Assembly (NCBI GenBank): GCA_003161815.1
Contig: PMNN01000118.1
Coordinates: 1,965 to 13,968, forward strand
Length of the DNA: 12,004 nucleotides
Direction of reading: 5' to 3'
Source of the DNA: Methanobacterium sp.
Lineage (GTDB): Archaea > Methanobacteriota > Methanobacteria > Methanobacteriales > Methanobacteriaceae
A program made the position numbers and the translations under genes. The notes beneath the pieces were generated by a model. It did no database searches. It had not been told where the DNA came from and saw nothing but the letters and a program-made list of their open reading frames with translations. This document shows positions 1-6,397 of the stretch, piece by piece (the stretch's first letter is position 1; each line of letters starts with the position of its first letter).

Positions 1-767
1 TGTACCTTCAACATTTCCTCAATTAAATTAGGAGTAGATGTAACATATCCTATTCTAAATCCAGTCATAGCGTACGACTTAGAAAACCCATTAATGGTAA
101 TAACATTTTCTGAAAATCTGGCGGGACTATAATGCTTTTCATCATAAATTATTTTCTCATATATCTCATCTGATATTATAGCCAATCCAAGATCATCAGC
201 TATTTCAGTAATAACCTTTATATCCTTCTTTTTCATAACACTGCCCGTGGGATTTGCAGGTGAATTTAATATGATAGCCCTAGTCCGGGGTGTAATCTTC
301 TCCAAAACTCTTTCTGGAGTCATTCTAAATTCATCCTCTTCTTTAAGTCTTACAGGAATTGATACCCCACCTGCTAATTTCACAGATGCGTCATAGGACA
401 CAAAACCGGGATCTGGAATCAATACTTCATCATCCTCATTTATCAAAGCTTGAAGGGCAATGTGGAGAGCTTCGCTGGCACCCACCGTAACTATAATAGA
501 TTCTGGATCGACTAATATATTATTATCTTCTTCTAATTTAGTTGAAATGGCATTTCTAAGTTCTAAAATACCTTTATTAACCGTGTAATGTGTGAATCCT
601 TCATCTAAAGCTTTTTTAGCAGCTTCTATTATGTGGGGTGGTGTGTTGAAGTCAGGCTCTCCTAAACCGAGGTTAATGGAATCCTCTCCAACCAGTTCAA
701 ACATTTTTCGTATTCCAGAAAGATTTATTGATTTAACTCTTCTTGCAGGCTCCATGAAAATTACCAT
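1..767 (-). CDS. Class I/II PLP-dependent aminotransferase (partial, C-terminus off the left edge)
   Basis: This is a fold-type I aminotransferase of the aspartate/aromatic aminotransferase superfamily, moving an amino group between an amino acid and a 2-oxo acid through pyridoxal phosphate. About 255 N-terminal residues are present; the family is usually 370-400, so roughly a third is missing beyond position 1. Counting from the ATG at 767, visible landmarks are GLGEPDF (34-40), the NPTG loop with Asn172, SDEIY with Asp200 and Tyr203, the Schiff-base lysine Lys230 in GFSKSYAMTG, and Arg238 in GFRIGY. All catalytic residues expected in this part are intact. The start is uncertain: an in-frame ATG at 755 gives the more usual-looking N-terminus MEPARRVKSI, and neither start has a convincing Shine-Dalgarno site. 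A TATA-like box at 787-794 would put transcription start near 764. The gene diverges from an amino acid permease. Substrate specificity cannot be read from the fragment. Confidence 0.9.
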   Translation of the reverse strand, partial: MVIFMEPARRVKSINLSGIRKMFELVGEDSINLGLGEPDFNTPPHIIEAAKKALDEGFTHYTVNKGILELRNAISTKLEEDNNILVDPESIIVTVGASEALHIALQALINEDDEVLIPDPGFVSYDASVKLAGGVSIPVRLKEEDEFRMTPERVLEKITPRTRAIILNSPANPTGSVMKKKDIKVITEIADDLGLAIISDEIYEKIIYDEKHYSPARFSENVITINGFSKSYAMTGFRIGYVTSTPNLIEEMLKV

Positions 768-786
768 TATCTATTTTTATCTATAC

Positions 787-794
787 TTATATAA
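787..794. promoter_or_regulatory. Palindromic TATA-like box between divergent aminotransferase and permease
   Basis: TTATATAA is a perfect 8-bp palindrome inside the 35-bp spacer. For the - strand aminotransferase it lies about 26 bp before the expected transcription start, which would fall within a few bases of the ATG at 767. For the + strand permease it is too close to the ATG at 803 to act at normal spacing. A second AT-rich stretch at about 775-786 is better placed for that gene. Both mRNAs would then be leaderless or nearly so. This is inferred from spacing only. Confidence 0.4.
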
Positions 795-802
795 AGAGAA
801 TC

Positions 803-2200
803 ATGACTGAGTTAAAAAGGTCTCTTGGCCTTTTTGATGTGACAAGCCTGGTAATCGGTACCATAGTGGGTGCGGATATTTACATCGCCGCGGCATTTGG
901 AGCGGGTTTTCTAGGACCAGCTTCTGTGCTTGCTTGGATTTTAGCGGGAGTTATGGCGATGACCATAGCACTATGCTTTGCTGAATGTTCCTCCTTAGTT
1001 CCTCAAGTGGGAGGGCCTTACGCGTATGCTAAAGAAGCATTTGGAGATTTTACAGGCTTTATTGTAGGATGGTCTCTTCTGATCGCCTCTTGGAGTGCTA
1101 TAGCAGTATTCCCCCTAGCATTTGTTTCCTATCTCAAGTTTTTTTTCCCTAATATCTCCTTGACCGTGCAAATAATAGTTAAAATTCTATTTGTTCTATT
1201 TTTGACAGTTGTTAACTATTTCGGGGTTCGTCAAGCAGGTAAGGCTAACGATATATTAACGATCTTAAAGATAGCACCTATACTGATATTTACCATCGCT
1301 GGAATCATTTATTTCATACTAAAACCATCCATTCTCATTTCTAACTTCACGCCTCTGGCACCATTAGGCTTTGGGGGTCTGGGAAGTGCTCTAGTATTAA
1401 TATTCTGGGCTTATGTTGGATTTGAACTGGTAACAGTTCCTTCAGATGAAATTATAGATTCTAAAAAAACCATACCCTTGGCTATAGGCATAGGTATGGG
1501 TATAATCGTCCTTTTCTACTTTGTAACTAATTTCGTGATTATAGGTATAGTTCCCTGGATGAATCTTTCAACATCAACAGCGCCACTGGCATTAGCTGGA
1601 TTTGCACTGATGGGAGCTTTAGGTGCAGCTTTTTTAACTATTGGCGCTCTTCTATCAATTTCAGGTTCTGATGAGGCGGGTATTTTATCATCCGCCCGAA
1701 TACCTTACGCCATGGCGGGAGATGGTCTGCTCCCTAAGTTCTTTGCCAAAATTCATCCCAAATACGGAACGCCTTATGTGGCATTGATTATACAAAATAC
1801 TGTAACATTAATAGCGGCTATATTTGGCACTATAAGCCAATTAATTATTCTATCAGTATTCACAATACTATTCTGCTACCTTATAACCTGCATCTCTGTT
1901 TTCCCCTTAAGAAATAAATATAGTGGAGGCTTCCGGCTACCATGGATCATACCTATTTCAGGGATTTTGATCAGTATTTACATGATGACTCAATGCGCAC
2001 TTAATCAAATTATAGTCGGCACAATTCTTATATTATTAGGTGTCCCCATATACGTGAAATACGCCCCACGGACTGAAATAAAAACTGTGCAAAGAGATAT
2101 AAAGTTAGGCAGAGATTTTTTCTCAAAACAAGTTCAACTAGATAGAATATTTCTCGCTAACTTCCTTAGACAGCTTAGGGAATTAATAAAGAGAATCTAA
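803..2200 (+). CDS. APC-superfamily amino acid permease
   Basis: This is a 465-residue secondary transporter of the amino acid-polyamine-organocation family, expected in the cytoplasmic membrane and moving an amino acid or amine, probably with an ion. The sequence shows about twelve hydrophobic segments (roughly 12-32, 38-58, 84-110, 122-141, 152-173, 192-212, 226-249, 266-288, 324-342, 346-368, 379-395, 401-417). The unwound first helix carries GTIVGADIYI (19-28), the family substrate/ion-site region, with GADIY where many relatives have a G-S-G-I type motif. The family loop SARIPYAMAGDGLLPKFF (297-314) and the segment before TM3 (VGGPYAYAKEAFGDFTGF) are well preserved. After TM12 there is a charged tail of about 45 residues (419-465) with a basic amphipathic end. 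The ATG at 803 puts TELKRSLGLFD just before TM1, as expected. The gene ends 63 bp from the convergent radical SAM gene. The divergent aminotransferase suggests a link to amino acid use, but the substrate is not readable. Confidence 0.9.
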   Translation: MTELKRSLGLFDVTSLVIGTIVGADIYIAAAFGAGFLGPASVLAWILAGVMAMTIALCFAECSSLVPQVGGPYAYAKEAFGDFTGFIVGWSLLIASWSAIAVFPLAFVSYLKFFFPNISLTVQIIVKILFVLFLTVVNYFGVRQAGKANDILTILKIAPILIFTIAGIIYFILKPSILISNFTPLAPLGFGGLGSALVLIFWAYVGFELVTVPSDEIIDSKKTIPLAIGIGMGIIVLFYFVTNFVIIGIVPWMNLSTSTAPLALAGFALMGALGAAFLTIGALLSISGSDEAGILSSARIPYAMAGDGLLPKFFAKIHPKYGTPYVALIIQNTVTLIAAIFGTISQLIILSVFTILFCYLITCISVFPLRNKYSGGFRLPWIIPISGILISIYMMTQCALNQIIVGTILILLGVPIYVKYAPRTEIKTVQRDIKLGRDFFSKQVQLDRIFLANFLRQLRELIKRI

Positions 2201-2240
2201 AAATCTATGGTTCAAAATATTATATCCTAAATTTCAATTT

Positions 2241-2260
2241 AATTTTTAGAAATAAAAATT
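2241..2260. terminator. AT-only hairpin with GAAA tetraloop between convergent genes
   Basis: AATTTTTA (2241-2248) and TAAAAATT (2253-2260) form a perfect 8-bp stem closed by the 4-nt loop GAAA on the + strand. It sits between the permease stop (2200) and the radical SAM stop (2264), where a bidirectional transcription end is expected. The stem has no G or C, so it is weak as an RNA hairpin; the T-rich arms themselves could act as archaeal oligo-T termination signals in both directions. Confidence 0.45.
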
Positions 2261-2263
2261 TCC

Positions 2264-3817
2264 CTACTTTTCACAAACCCCACATTGATAACATCCAAAA
2301 GTCTCGCACCAGGGTGTTATATCACCATTCATTGCCTTCTTGTATTCTTTCTTTAAAAATTCTGTTTCAATCCCCACGTTAATGTTCTTCCAAGGTAAAA
2401 TATCATCCAAATTCCAGTGAGGAGTCTTTTTTTTCCATCGTGTTAGAGGAACTCTGTTTCTCCAGGATAATTCAATAATATCTCCCACGGTAGAGTTTCC
2501 CTGTGATAAAACATGTTGTATCAGGGCAATCTTCGTATTCTCTGTTTTAAAAGATTTTAATCTAATTTCTGAACGTATATACTTGATTTTTTCATTTAAA
2601 GAATCAAAATCAAATCCCTGCCACTGGAAAGGTGTATGTGGCTTAGGTATAAATGGATTTATACTTATTTTCAGAGCATTTTTTCTCTCAGGAACTTTTT
2701 GTAATCTTTTTATCAGTCCAACCAGTTCTTCCAGATCTTTCCTGGTTTCTGTGGGCAAACCAACCATAAAATAGAGTTTAACATTTAAATCATGTTTAAA
2801 AGCCCTGTTCAAGACTTCTAAAATATTATCATCGGTTATAGGTTTATTAGCAACCTTCCTGATTCTCCAGGTTGACTCCGGCGCTATTGTTATGGTTCTA
2901 AGCCCGCTTTTATGTAAAATATTTAGTAAATTATCTGAAACAGATTCTATCCTTAAAGAAGGTGTGGTAAGTTGAAATTCTCGATCATAAAGCTCCTGGC
3001 ACAGTTCTTCTATCTTAGAATAGTCTGATACTGCAGCACCGATAAGAGCCACCCTATCAAGACCTGTGGCTTTCCTGCATTTTTCCGCAATTTCCAAGAG
3101 TTTTTTAAGAGGCATTTCTCTGCGGGGACGGTACATGCATCCGGCCATACAAAATCTGCATCCTCGAGTGCATCCTCGAGAAACTCCCAGTAGAAAAGCC
3201 CGTCCAAAAGCGGGTATGTAATTTTTATCATCGGTTTCGGATATAATCTGTTTTATGGGGTGCCAAGCATCTTGCATATCTTCCACCACCACCATTTTAA
3301 CAGGATGATCTGGTACATAAACCCCGTCTATATTCATTAGGGCATCTATTTCTTTACGGGGGTCTTCCAGTTCAAGATAAGTGTCTATGAATTCATCCAG
3401 AATCATCTCCGCCTCTCCCACCAAAAAGATATCTATAAAATTGCTCATTGGCAGGGGATTGGAGCTGGCACAAGGTCCACCAGCTATTATCAAAGGGTCA
3501 TCTGCTGTTCGTTCATTTTTCTTAAGAGGAATTCCTCCTTTGGAGAGCATATCCAGGACATTGAAGTAATCCTGTTCGTACTGCAGGGAAAAACTAACGA
3601 TATCAAAATCTTTAAGGATGGTTCCTGACTCAAGACTATTATAGTAAGGGTAAACTATTCTTTCACAGTAAACATCTTCCCTTGAATTTAAAAAATCATA
3701 TATGATATGAAATCCAAGAGATGACATTGCGCTGCGGTAAAGGTTAGGGTAACAGGATGCAAAGCGTAGATCCACCTTGCGTGGATCCTTGATAACCACA
3801 TTATGTTCCAGCAGCAT
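2264..3817 (-). CDS. B12-binding-domain radical SAM protein (TIGR03960-like), function unknown
   Basis: This 517-residue protein should bind a 4Fe-4S cluster and S-adenosylmethionine to make a 5'-deoxyadenosyl radical; its substrate is unknown. The first ~200 residues look like a B12-binding-type fold (YPNLYRSAMSSLGFHIIYDF at 23-42, IIAGGPCASSNP at 110-121, FLVGEAE at 131-137). I see no DxHxxG cobalamin-ligand motif, so cobalamin binding is doubtful. The radical SAM cluster motif is CTRGCRFC (Cys216, Cys220, Cys223), followed by a TIM-barrel-like region to about 430. The C-terminus has PWKNINVGIETEFLKKEY and then four cysteines spaced C-x4-C-x2-C-x2-C (504, 509, 512, 515), like the C-terminal Cys cluster of TIGR03960 proteins and possibly an auxiliary Fe-S site. 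In bacteria that family often sits beside or is fused to a DUF2344 protein; none is visible here. The ATG at 3817 lacks a clear Shine-Dalgarno site, but no other start preserves the N-terminal domain. Confidence 0.85.
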   Translation of the reverse strand: MLLEHNVVIKDPRKVDLRFASCYPNLYRSAMSSLGFHIIYDFLNSREDVYCERIVYPYYNSLESGTILKDFDIVSFSLQYEQDYFNVLDMLSKGGIPLKKNERTADDPLIIAGGPCASSNPLPMSNFIDIFLVGEAEMILDEFIDTYLELEDPRKEIDALMNIDGVYVPDHPVKMVVVEDMQDAWHPIKQIISETDDKNYIPAFGRAFLLGVSRGCTRGCRFCMAGCMYRPRREMPLKKLLEIAEKCRKATGLDRVALIGAAVSDYSKIEELCQELYDREFQLTTPSLRIESVSDNLLNILHKSGLRTITIAPESTWRIRKVANKPITDDNILEVLNRAFKHDLNVKLYFMVGLPTETRKDLEELVGLIKRLQKVPERKNALKISINPFIPKPHTPFQWQGFDFDSLNEKIKYIRSEIRLKSFKTENTKIALIQHVLSQGNSTVGDIIELSWRNRVPLTRWKKKTPHWNLDDILPWKNINVGIETEFLKKEYKKAMNGDITPWCETFGCYQCGVCEK

Positions 3818-3820
3818 AAC

Positions 3821-3830
3821 TTATAATTTA
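3821..3830 (+). promoter_or_regulatory. Candidate TATA box for coaD
   Basis: TTATAATTTA lies in the 59-bp divergent spacer. A transcription start about 26 bp downstream (near 3851) would give coaD a leader of about 26 nt that contains its Shine-Dalgarno-like GGGATT at 3863-3868. The box is too close to the radical SAM ATG at 3817 to serve that gene at normal spacing. Inferred from spacing alone. Confidence 0.35.
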
Positions 3831-3876
3831 ACATAGAACATAATCAAGATATCTGATGGAAAGGGATTAAAAAAAA

Positions 3877-4344
3877 ATGAAAGATAAAAAATACCGAAAA
3901 GTTGCTTTAGGAGGCACCTTTGATAAATTCCATGAAGGACATCGGAAGCTTATAGAAAAAGCATTCGAGATAGGTCAGGAAGTATTGATAGGAGTTACAT
4001 CCGATGAATTTGCAGGATCGAAGGGTAATATTGAACATTGCAAAGTTAGAATGTCTAAATTAAAAAATATACTAGATGAATTCGATGGTAAATATATTAT
4101 AGCACGCTTAGACGAACCATACGGTCCCACAGTCTACGCTGATGATATTGATGCGATTGTGGTGAGTGAGGAAACTGAACCAACCGCTCTCCAGATAAAT
4201 GAAGAACGTACTATGAAGGGATTGAAGCCTATGAATATAATAACAATTAGGATGGTTCTAGCAGAAGATGGAAAACCCATATCCTCCACTAGAATACGGA
4301 AAGGAGAGATAGATGTAAAAGGAGCTCTTCTAAACGACATTTAA
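3877..4344 (+). CDS. coaD: Pantetheine-phosphate adenylyltransferase, archaeal type
   Basis: This 155-residue cytoplasmic enzyme transfers AMP from ATP to 4'-phosphopantetheine, making dephospho-CoA in the penultimate step of CoA synthesis. It is a nucleotidyltransferase of the HxGH class: VALGGTFDKFHEGH places the signature His19-Glu-Gly-His22 after the first strand. The second nucleotide-binding motif, ISSTRIRKGEI (135-145), matches the ISSTxIR consensus. Length and the TFDxFHxGH form fit the archaeal/eukaryotic PPAT group better than the bacterial CoaD group. The ATG at 3877 follows a purine-rich stretch with GGGATT at 3863-3868, 8 nt upstream. The gene diverges from the radical SAM gene and is followed 60 bp downstream by a nucleotide-cleaning phosphatase on the same strand; the two may be co-transcribed. 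No key residue is missing. Confidence 0.95.
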   Translation: MKDKKYRKVALGGTFDKFHEGHRKLIEKAFEIGQEVLIGVTSDEFAGSKGNIEHCKVRMSKLKNILDEFDGKYIIARLDEPYGPTVYADDIDAIVVSEETEPTALQINEERTMKGLKPMNIITIRMVLAEDGKPISSTRIRKGEIDVKGALLNDI

Positions 4345-4394
4345 AGTTTCTTAAAGATTCTTTTTTACTACTAATTGAATTTGTTTAAAAAAAA

Positions 4395-4400
4395 TGTGAT
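4395..4400 (+). promoter_or_regulatory. Ribosome binding site that sets the NTP phosphatase start
   Basis: TGTGAT, followed by C, matches five of six bases of the archaeal GGTGAT Shine-Dalgarno core and lies 4 nt before the ATG at 4405. It supports that ATG over the in-frame TTG at 4375, which has no such site. Confidence 0.6.
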
Positions 4401-4404
4401 CATA

Positions 4405-4929
4405 ATGATTGTAACTGTCGGATCCCAAAATCCAGTGAAAATCCAGGCTACCCTTAATGTTTTAAAAAAGGTTTATAAAGATTTAGAAGTACACTCCGCA
4501 GAAGTAGATTCAGGAGTGCCAGATCAACCTATAGGATTGGATCAAACCATTGAAGGCGCGGTAAACCGAGCTAAAAAATCATACTCACAGAATTGTGATC
4601 TTAGTGTAGGTATTGAATCAGGTTTATTGGAGACTCCGCATACTATCACCGGTTATGTGGATTTGCAATGGTGCGCTATCTTTGATGGTAAAAAAGTAAC
4701 CCTGGGAGTAAGTGCTGGATTTGAATATCCTCCACGAGTAGTAGAAGAAGTATTAAAAGGTATAGAAGTGGGGAATATTATGGATGAACTTACGGGGATA
4801 GATCATCTGGGAAAGAAGATGGGTGCCGTGAGTTATCTTTCCCATGGAATGCTAGATCGTGTGGGAAATACGGAGCAGTGTGTGTTGATGGCTATGATAC
4901 CCCGTATGAATAGTGAGATATACTATTAA
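4405..4929 (+). CDS. Non-canonical purine NTP phosphatase (inosine/xanthosine triphosphatase, YjjX/DUF84 family)
   Basis: This is a 174-residue house-cleaning enzyme predicted to hydrolyse ITP and XTP to the diphosphates, keeping deaminated purines out of nucleic acids. Family features are the N-terminal VTVGSQNPVKIQAT (3-16), with the conserved GSxNPVK nucleotide-binding loop, the SGVPDQPIGLDQTIEGAVNRA stretch (about 36-56), the SVGIESGL acidic site (about 66-73) and the later GIDHLGKKMGAVSYLSHGMLDR segment. Length agrees with the usual 170-185 residues. The start is chosen at ATG 4405 because it begins directly with the conserved strand and has a good TGTGAT site 4 nt upstream; a TTG at 4375 would add ten poorly fitting residues. 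It follows coaD on the same strand. A T6 run at 4361-4366 lies in the 60-bp spacer, so separate transcription is also possible. Confidence 0.88.
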   Translation: MIVTVGSQNPVKIQATLNVLKKVYKDLEVHSAEVDSGVPDQPIGLDQTIEGAVNRAKKSYSQNCDLSVGIESGLLETPHTITGYVDLQWCAIFDGKKVTLGVSAGFEYPPRVVEEVLKGIEVGNIMDELTGIDHLGKKMGAVSYLSHGMLDRVGNTEQCVLMAMIPRMNSEIYY

Positions 4930-5050
4930 GCTGATAAAAGCTAGAATTATTTTGAATTATTAAATTTTATGTTCCAATAACTATTTATTTAGAGAATAAA
5001 GAATTTTTAGAGGAATTTTTTGAGTTGAAGATTGGTGTTATAAACTCAGT

Positions 5051-5086
5051 TTATCCTGAATTTAAGGATAATTCCCATGGTTTTTT
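5051..5086 (+). terminator. Hairpin plus T6 run downstream of the NTP phosphatase
   Basis: TTATCCT (5051-5057) and AGGATAA (5065-5071) pair perfectly around a 7-nt loop. They are followed 9 nt later by TTTTTT at 5081-5086, giving an intrinsic-terminator-like layout on the + strand about 120 bp after the stop codon at 4929. The distance from the gene makes the role uncertain; an earlier T6 run at 5016-5021 could also end transcription. Confidence 0.35.
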
Positions 5087-5157
5087 GTGCATCGCCTTAA
5101 GGGGAAATTAGTAAAAAAGGTAACGAAATCATGTGAAGTTCACAGTAATACGGGAAA

Positions 5158-5204
5158 ATGGATTAAAAAAAAAATATGTCATTAATAAATCATTTTTTAT
5201 CCAT
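5158..5204. terminator. Large AT-rich inverted repeat, candidate bidirectional terminator
   Basis: ATGGATTAAAAAA (5158-5170) pairs with TTTTTTATCCAT (5193-5204), giving 12 base pairs with a single bulged T. The A10 run at 5165-5174 reads as T10 on the - strand, directly downstream of the DUF763 stop at 5213. That is the usual form of an archaeal oligo-T terminator for the - strand genes. Confidence 0.5.
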
Positions 5205-5212
5205 AAGTTAAT

Positions 5213-6340
5213 TTAAGGATTAATCAATTTCTCCAATCGTTTAACAGCATTATATTTATCCTTTTTATCCAATTTAACTTCACATAACACGTCTTTGAGA
5301 GTCTGTATAGAGTTATCATAAACTTCACGGTCCACAGGATAAGGGTAACCATCTTTTCCACCATGAGTAAAACTATATTTCACTGGATCCTTCCAACTCG
5401 GCTCTGAACCATAAACCAAGTCAGATATTAAAGCTAATGCTCTGATTTTCTTAGGACCAATACCCTCCAAAGAAACCAGTTCCTCATAACCCGATGGCTG
5501 TAATTCCCATGCTCGTTTTAAAACCTCAAATTCCCGGTCTGAAATATCCATATCCAACACGGGATGATGTCTGGGCATTTTAAATTCAGAGCAGTACTTA
5601 TCCAAACGACTCTGAGATTCGCTGACTAAAGGAGTCTTATCCTTGAAATATTTCCTCAAATGTTCAGGGTTATCACATAGGAGATCTACACTGATTCTCC
5701 GCGCATCATCACTTTGCAGTGCAGTCATATCCAATGATTCTGTTTCAACTTTATCACAACAGATTCCATGATGAGGCTCCTTAACAAACTCTACAACATT
5801 CTCAGAAAGCCAATGATACCTACGAGCATAATGATTATCCTGATTCATTCCTTGCTGGATAATAGCCCATTCACCCTTCTCATTTAAAAGAAATGAATGG
5901 TGATAAAGATTGTAACCATCCTGTATACATGAGTTATCAATTTTAGCAGCTAATTTACTGGAATAAACCATATCTTCAACTTTACTAGTTGAAAGAGAGA
6001 AAATATCTCCCGCTTTTTCAATATCATCCGGAGTCTTCCGTGAAGCACGGCCTTTACCACCAGCTACCATTATTCCATGTTCTTCTGGATTAAGAGCCAT
6101 CTTCATAGCCCCGCAGGTGGTGGTGGTAGTTCCGGAGGAATGCCAATCAAATCCTATGACACACGATAATGCTTGGAACCAGTAAGGGTCTGATATACGT
6201 CTTAAAAACTCGTCAGAACCATATTCATAGAGTATAACCTCAGTAATTCCTTTAGTTAATTTTACCATCCTCTGAAAAAGCCATTTAGGAGCATGACCAC
6301 CATGTAAAGGGAGATTAACAACTCCTCTGCGAGATTGCAT
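5213..6340 (-). CDS. DUF763 protein with helix-hairpin-helix motif, function unknown
   Basis: The protein belongs to the uncharacterised DUF763 family of archaea and some bacteria; no reaction is assigned here. Counting from the ATG at 6340 it has 375 residues. The N-terminal signature RRGVVNLPLHGGHAPKWLF (4-22) is followed by a glycine/threonine-rich SSGTTTTTCGAMK (68-80), GGKGRASRKTP (94-104), and a highly distinctive block QDGYNLYHHSFL...WAIIQQGMN (140-166) with many His, Trp and Gln residues. Near 285-302 LVSLEGIGPKKIRALALI reads as a helix-hairpin-helix, a non-specific DNA-backbone binding motif. FTHGGKDGYPYPVDR (324-338) follows. DNA association is therefore an inference. The ATG at 6340 is preferred over an in-frame GTG at 6352: it has GGGTGG (6349-6354) 8 nt upstream and starts next to the family signature. 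The gene is 57 bp downstream of the glycosyltransferase gene; a TATA-like ATATAC at 6384-6389 may give it its own promoter. Confidence 0.85.
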   Translation of the reverse strand: MQSRRGVVNLPLHGGHAPKWLFQRMVKLTKGITEVILYEYGSDEFLRRISDPYWFQALSCVIGFDWHSSGTTTTTCGAMKMALNPEEHGIMVAGGKGRASRKTPDDIEKAGDIFSLSTSKVEDMVYSSKLAAKIDNSCIQDGYNLYHHSFLLNEKGEWAIIQQGMNQDNHYARRYHWLSENVVEFVKEPHHGICCDKVETESLDMTALQSDDARRISVDLLCDNPEHLRKYFKDKTPLVSESQSRLDKYCSEFKMPRHHPVLDMDISDREFEVLKRAWELQPSGYEELVSLEGIGPKKIRALALISDLVYGSEPSWKDPVKYSFTHGGKDGYPYPVDREVYDNSIQTLKDVLCEVKLDKKDKYNAVKRLEKLINP

Positions 6341-6348
6341 TAAAATTT

Positions 6349-6354
6349 CCACCC
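6349..6354 (-). promoter_or_regulatory. Ribosome binding site of the DUF763 gene
   Basis: On the - strand GGGTGG lies 8 nt before the ATG at 6340. It overlaps the alternative GTG start at 6350-6352, which argues against that upstream start. Confidence 0.5.
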
Positions 6355-6372
6355 ATAAAAAATATTTTTAGT

Positions 6373-6381
6373 AAAAAAAAA
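6373..6381 (-). terminator. T9 run after the glycosyltransferase gene
   Basis: Nine consecutive T on the - strand, 16 nt after the glycosyltransferase stop codon, fit an archaeal oligo-T terminator. There is no strong stem before it. It overlaps the region where a promoter for the DUF763 gene would lie. Confidence 0.4.
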
Positions 6382-6397
6382 TCGTATATCCTTTTTT

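Larger units (their letters stand above)
4930..5212. other. 283-bp convergent spacer with inverted repeats
   Basis: This is the longest stretch without a confident gene, lying between the NTP phosphatase stop (+) and the DUF763 stop (-). It holds three inverted repeats: TGAGTT/AACTCA at 5021-5026 and 5043-5048; TTATCCT/AGGATAA at 5051-5057 and 5065-5071 with a 7-nt loop and a T6 run at 5081-5086; and a longer AT-rich pair at 5158-5204. A 28-codon TTG-start frame at 5025-5111 is possible but unproven. I see no tRNA, box C/D motif pair or repeat array. Its likeliest role is transcription termination from both sides, though it is longer than needed for that alone. Confidence 0.6.

Noticed and set aside
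592..810. A 72-codon + strand frame opposite the aminotransferase start
   Set aside because: It lies antisense to a well-conserved aminotransferase N-terminus, crosses its start region and overlaps the permease ATG; no family resemblance.
3010..3231. A 73-codon - strand frame overlapping the radical SAM gene in another frame
   Set aside because: It overlaps the conserved CxxxCxxC region of the radical SAM gene out of frame and has no recognisable motif.
4375..4404. TTG start at 4375 for the NTP phosphatase
   Set aside because: It has no Shine-Dalgarno site and adds ten residues not expected in the family; the ATG at 4405 has TGTGAT 4 nt upstream.
6100..6140. GGT-repeat stretch as a simple-sequence repeat or regulatory tract
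   Set aside because: It is the reverse complement of consecutive threonine codons in the conserved SSGTTTTTCG segment of the DUF763 protein.
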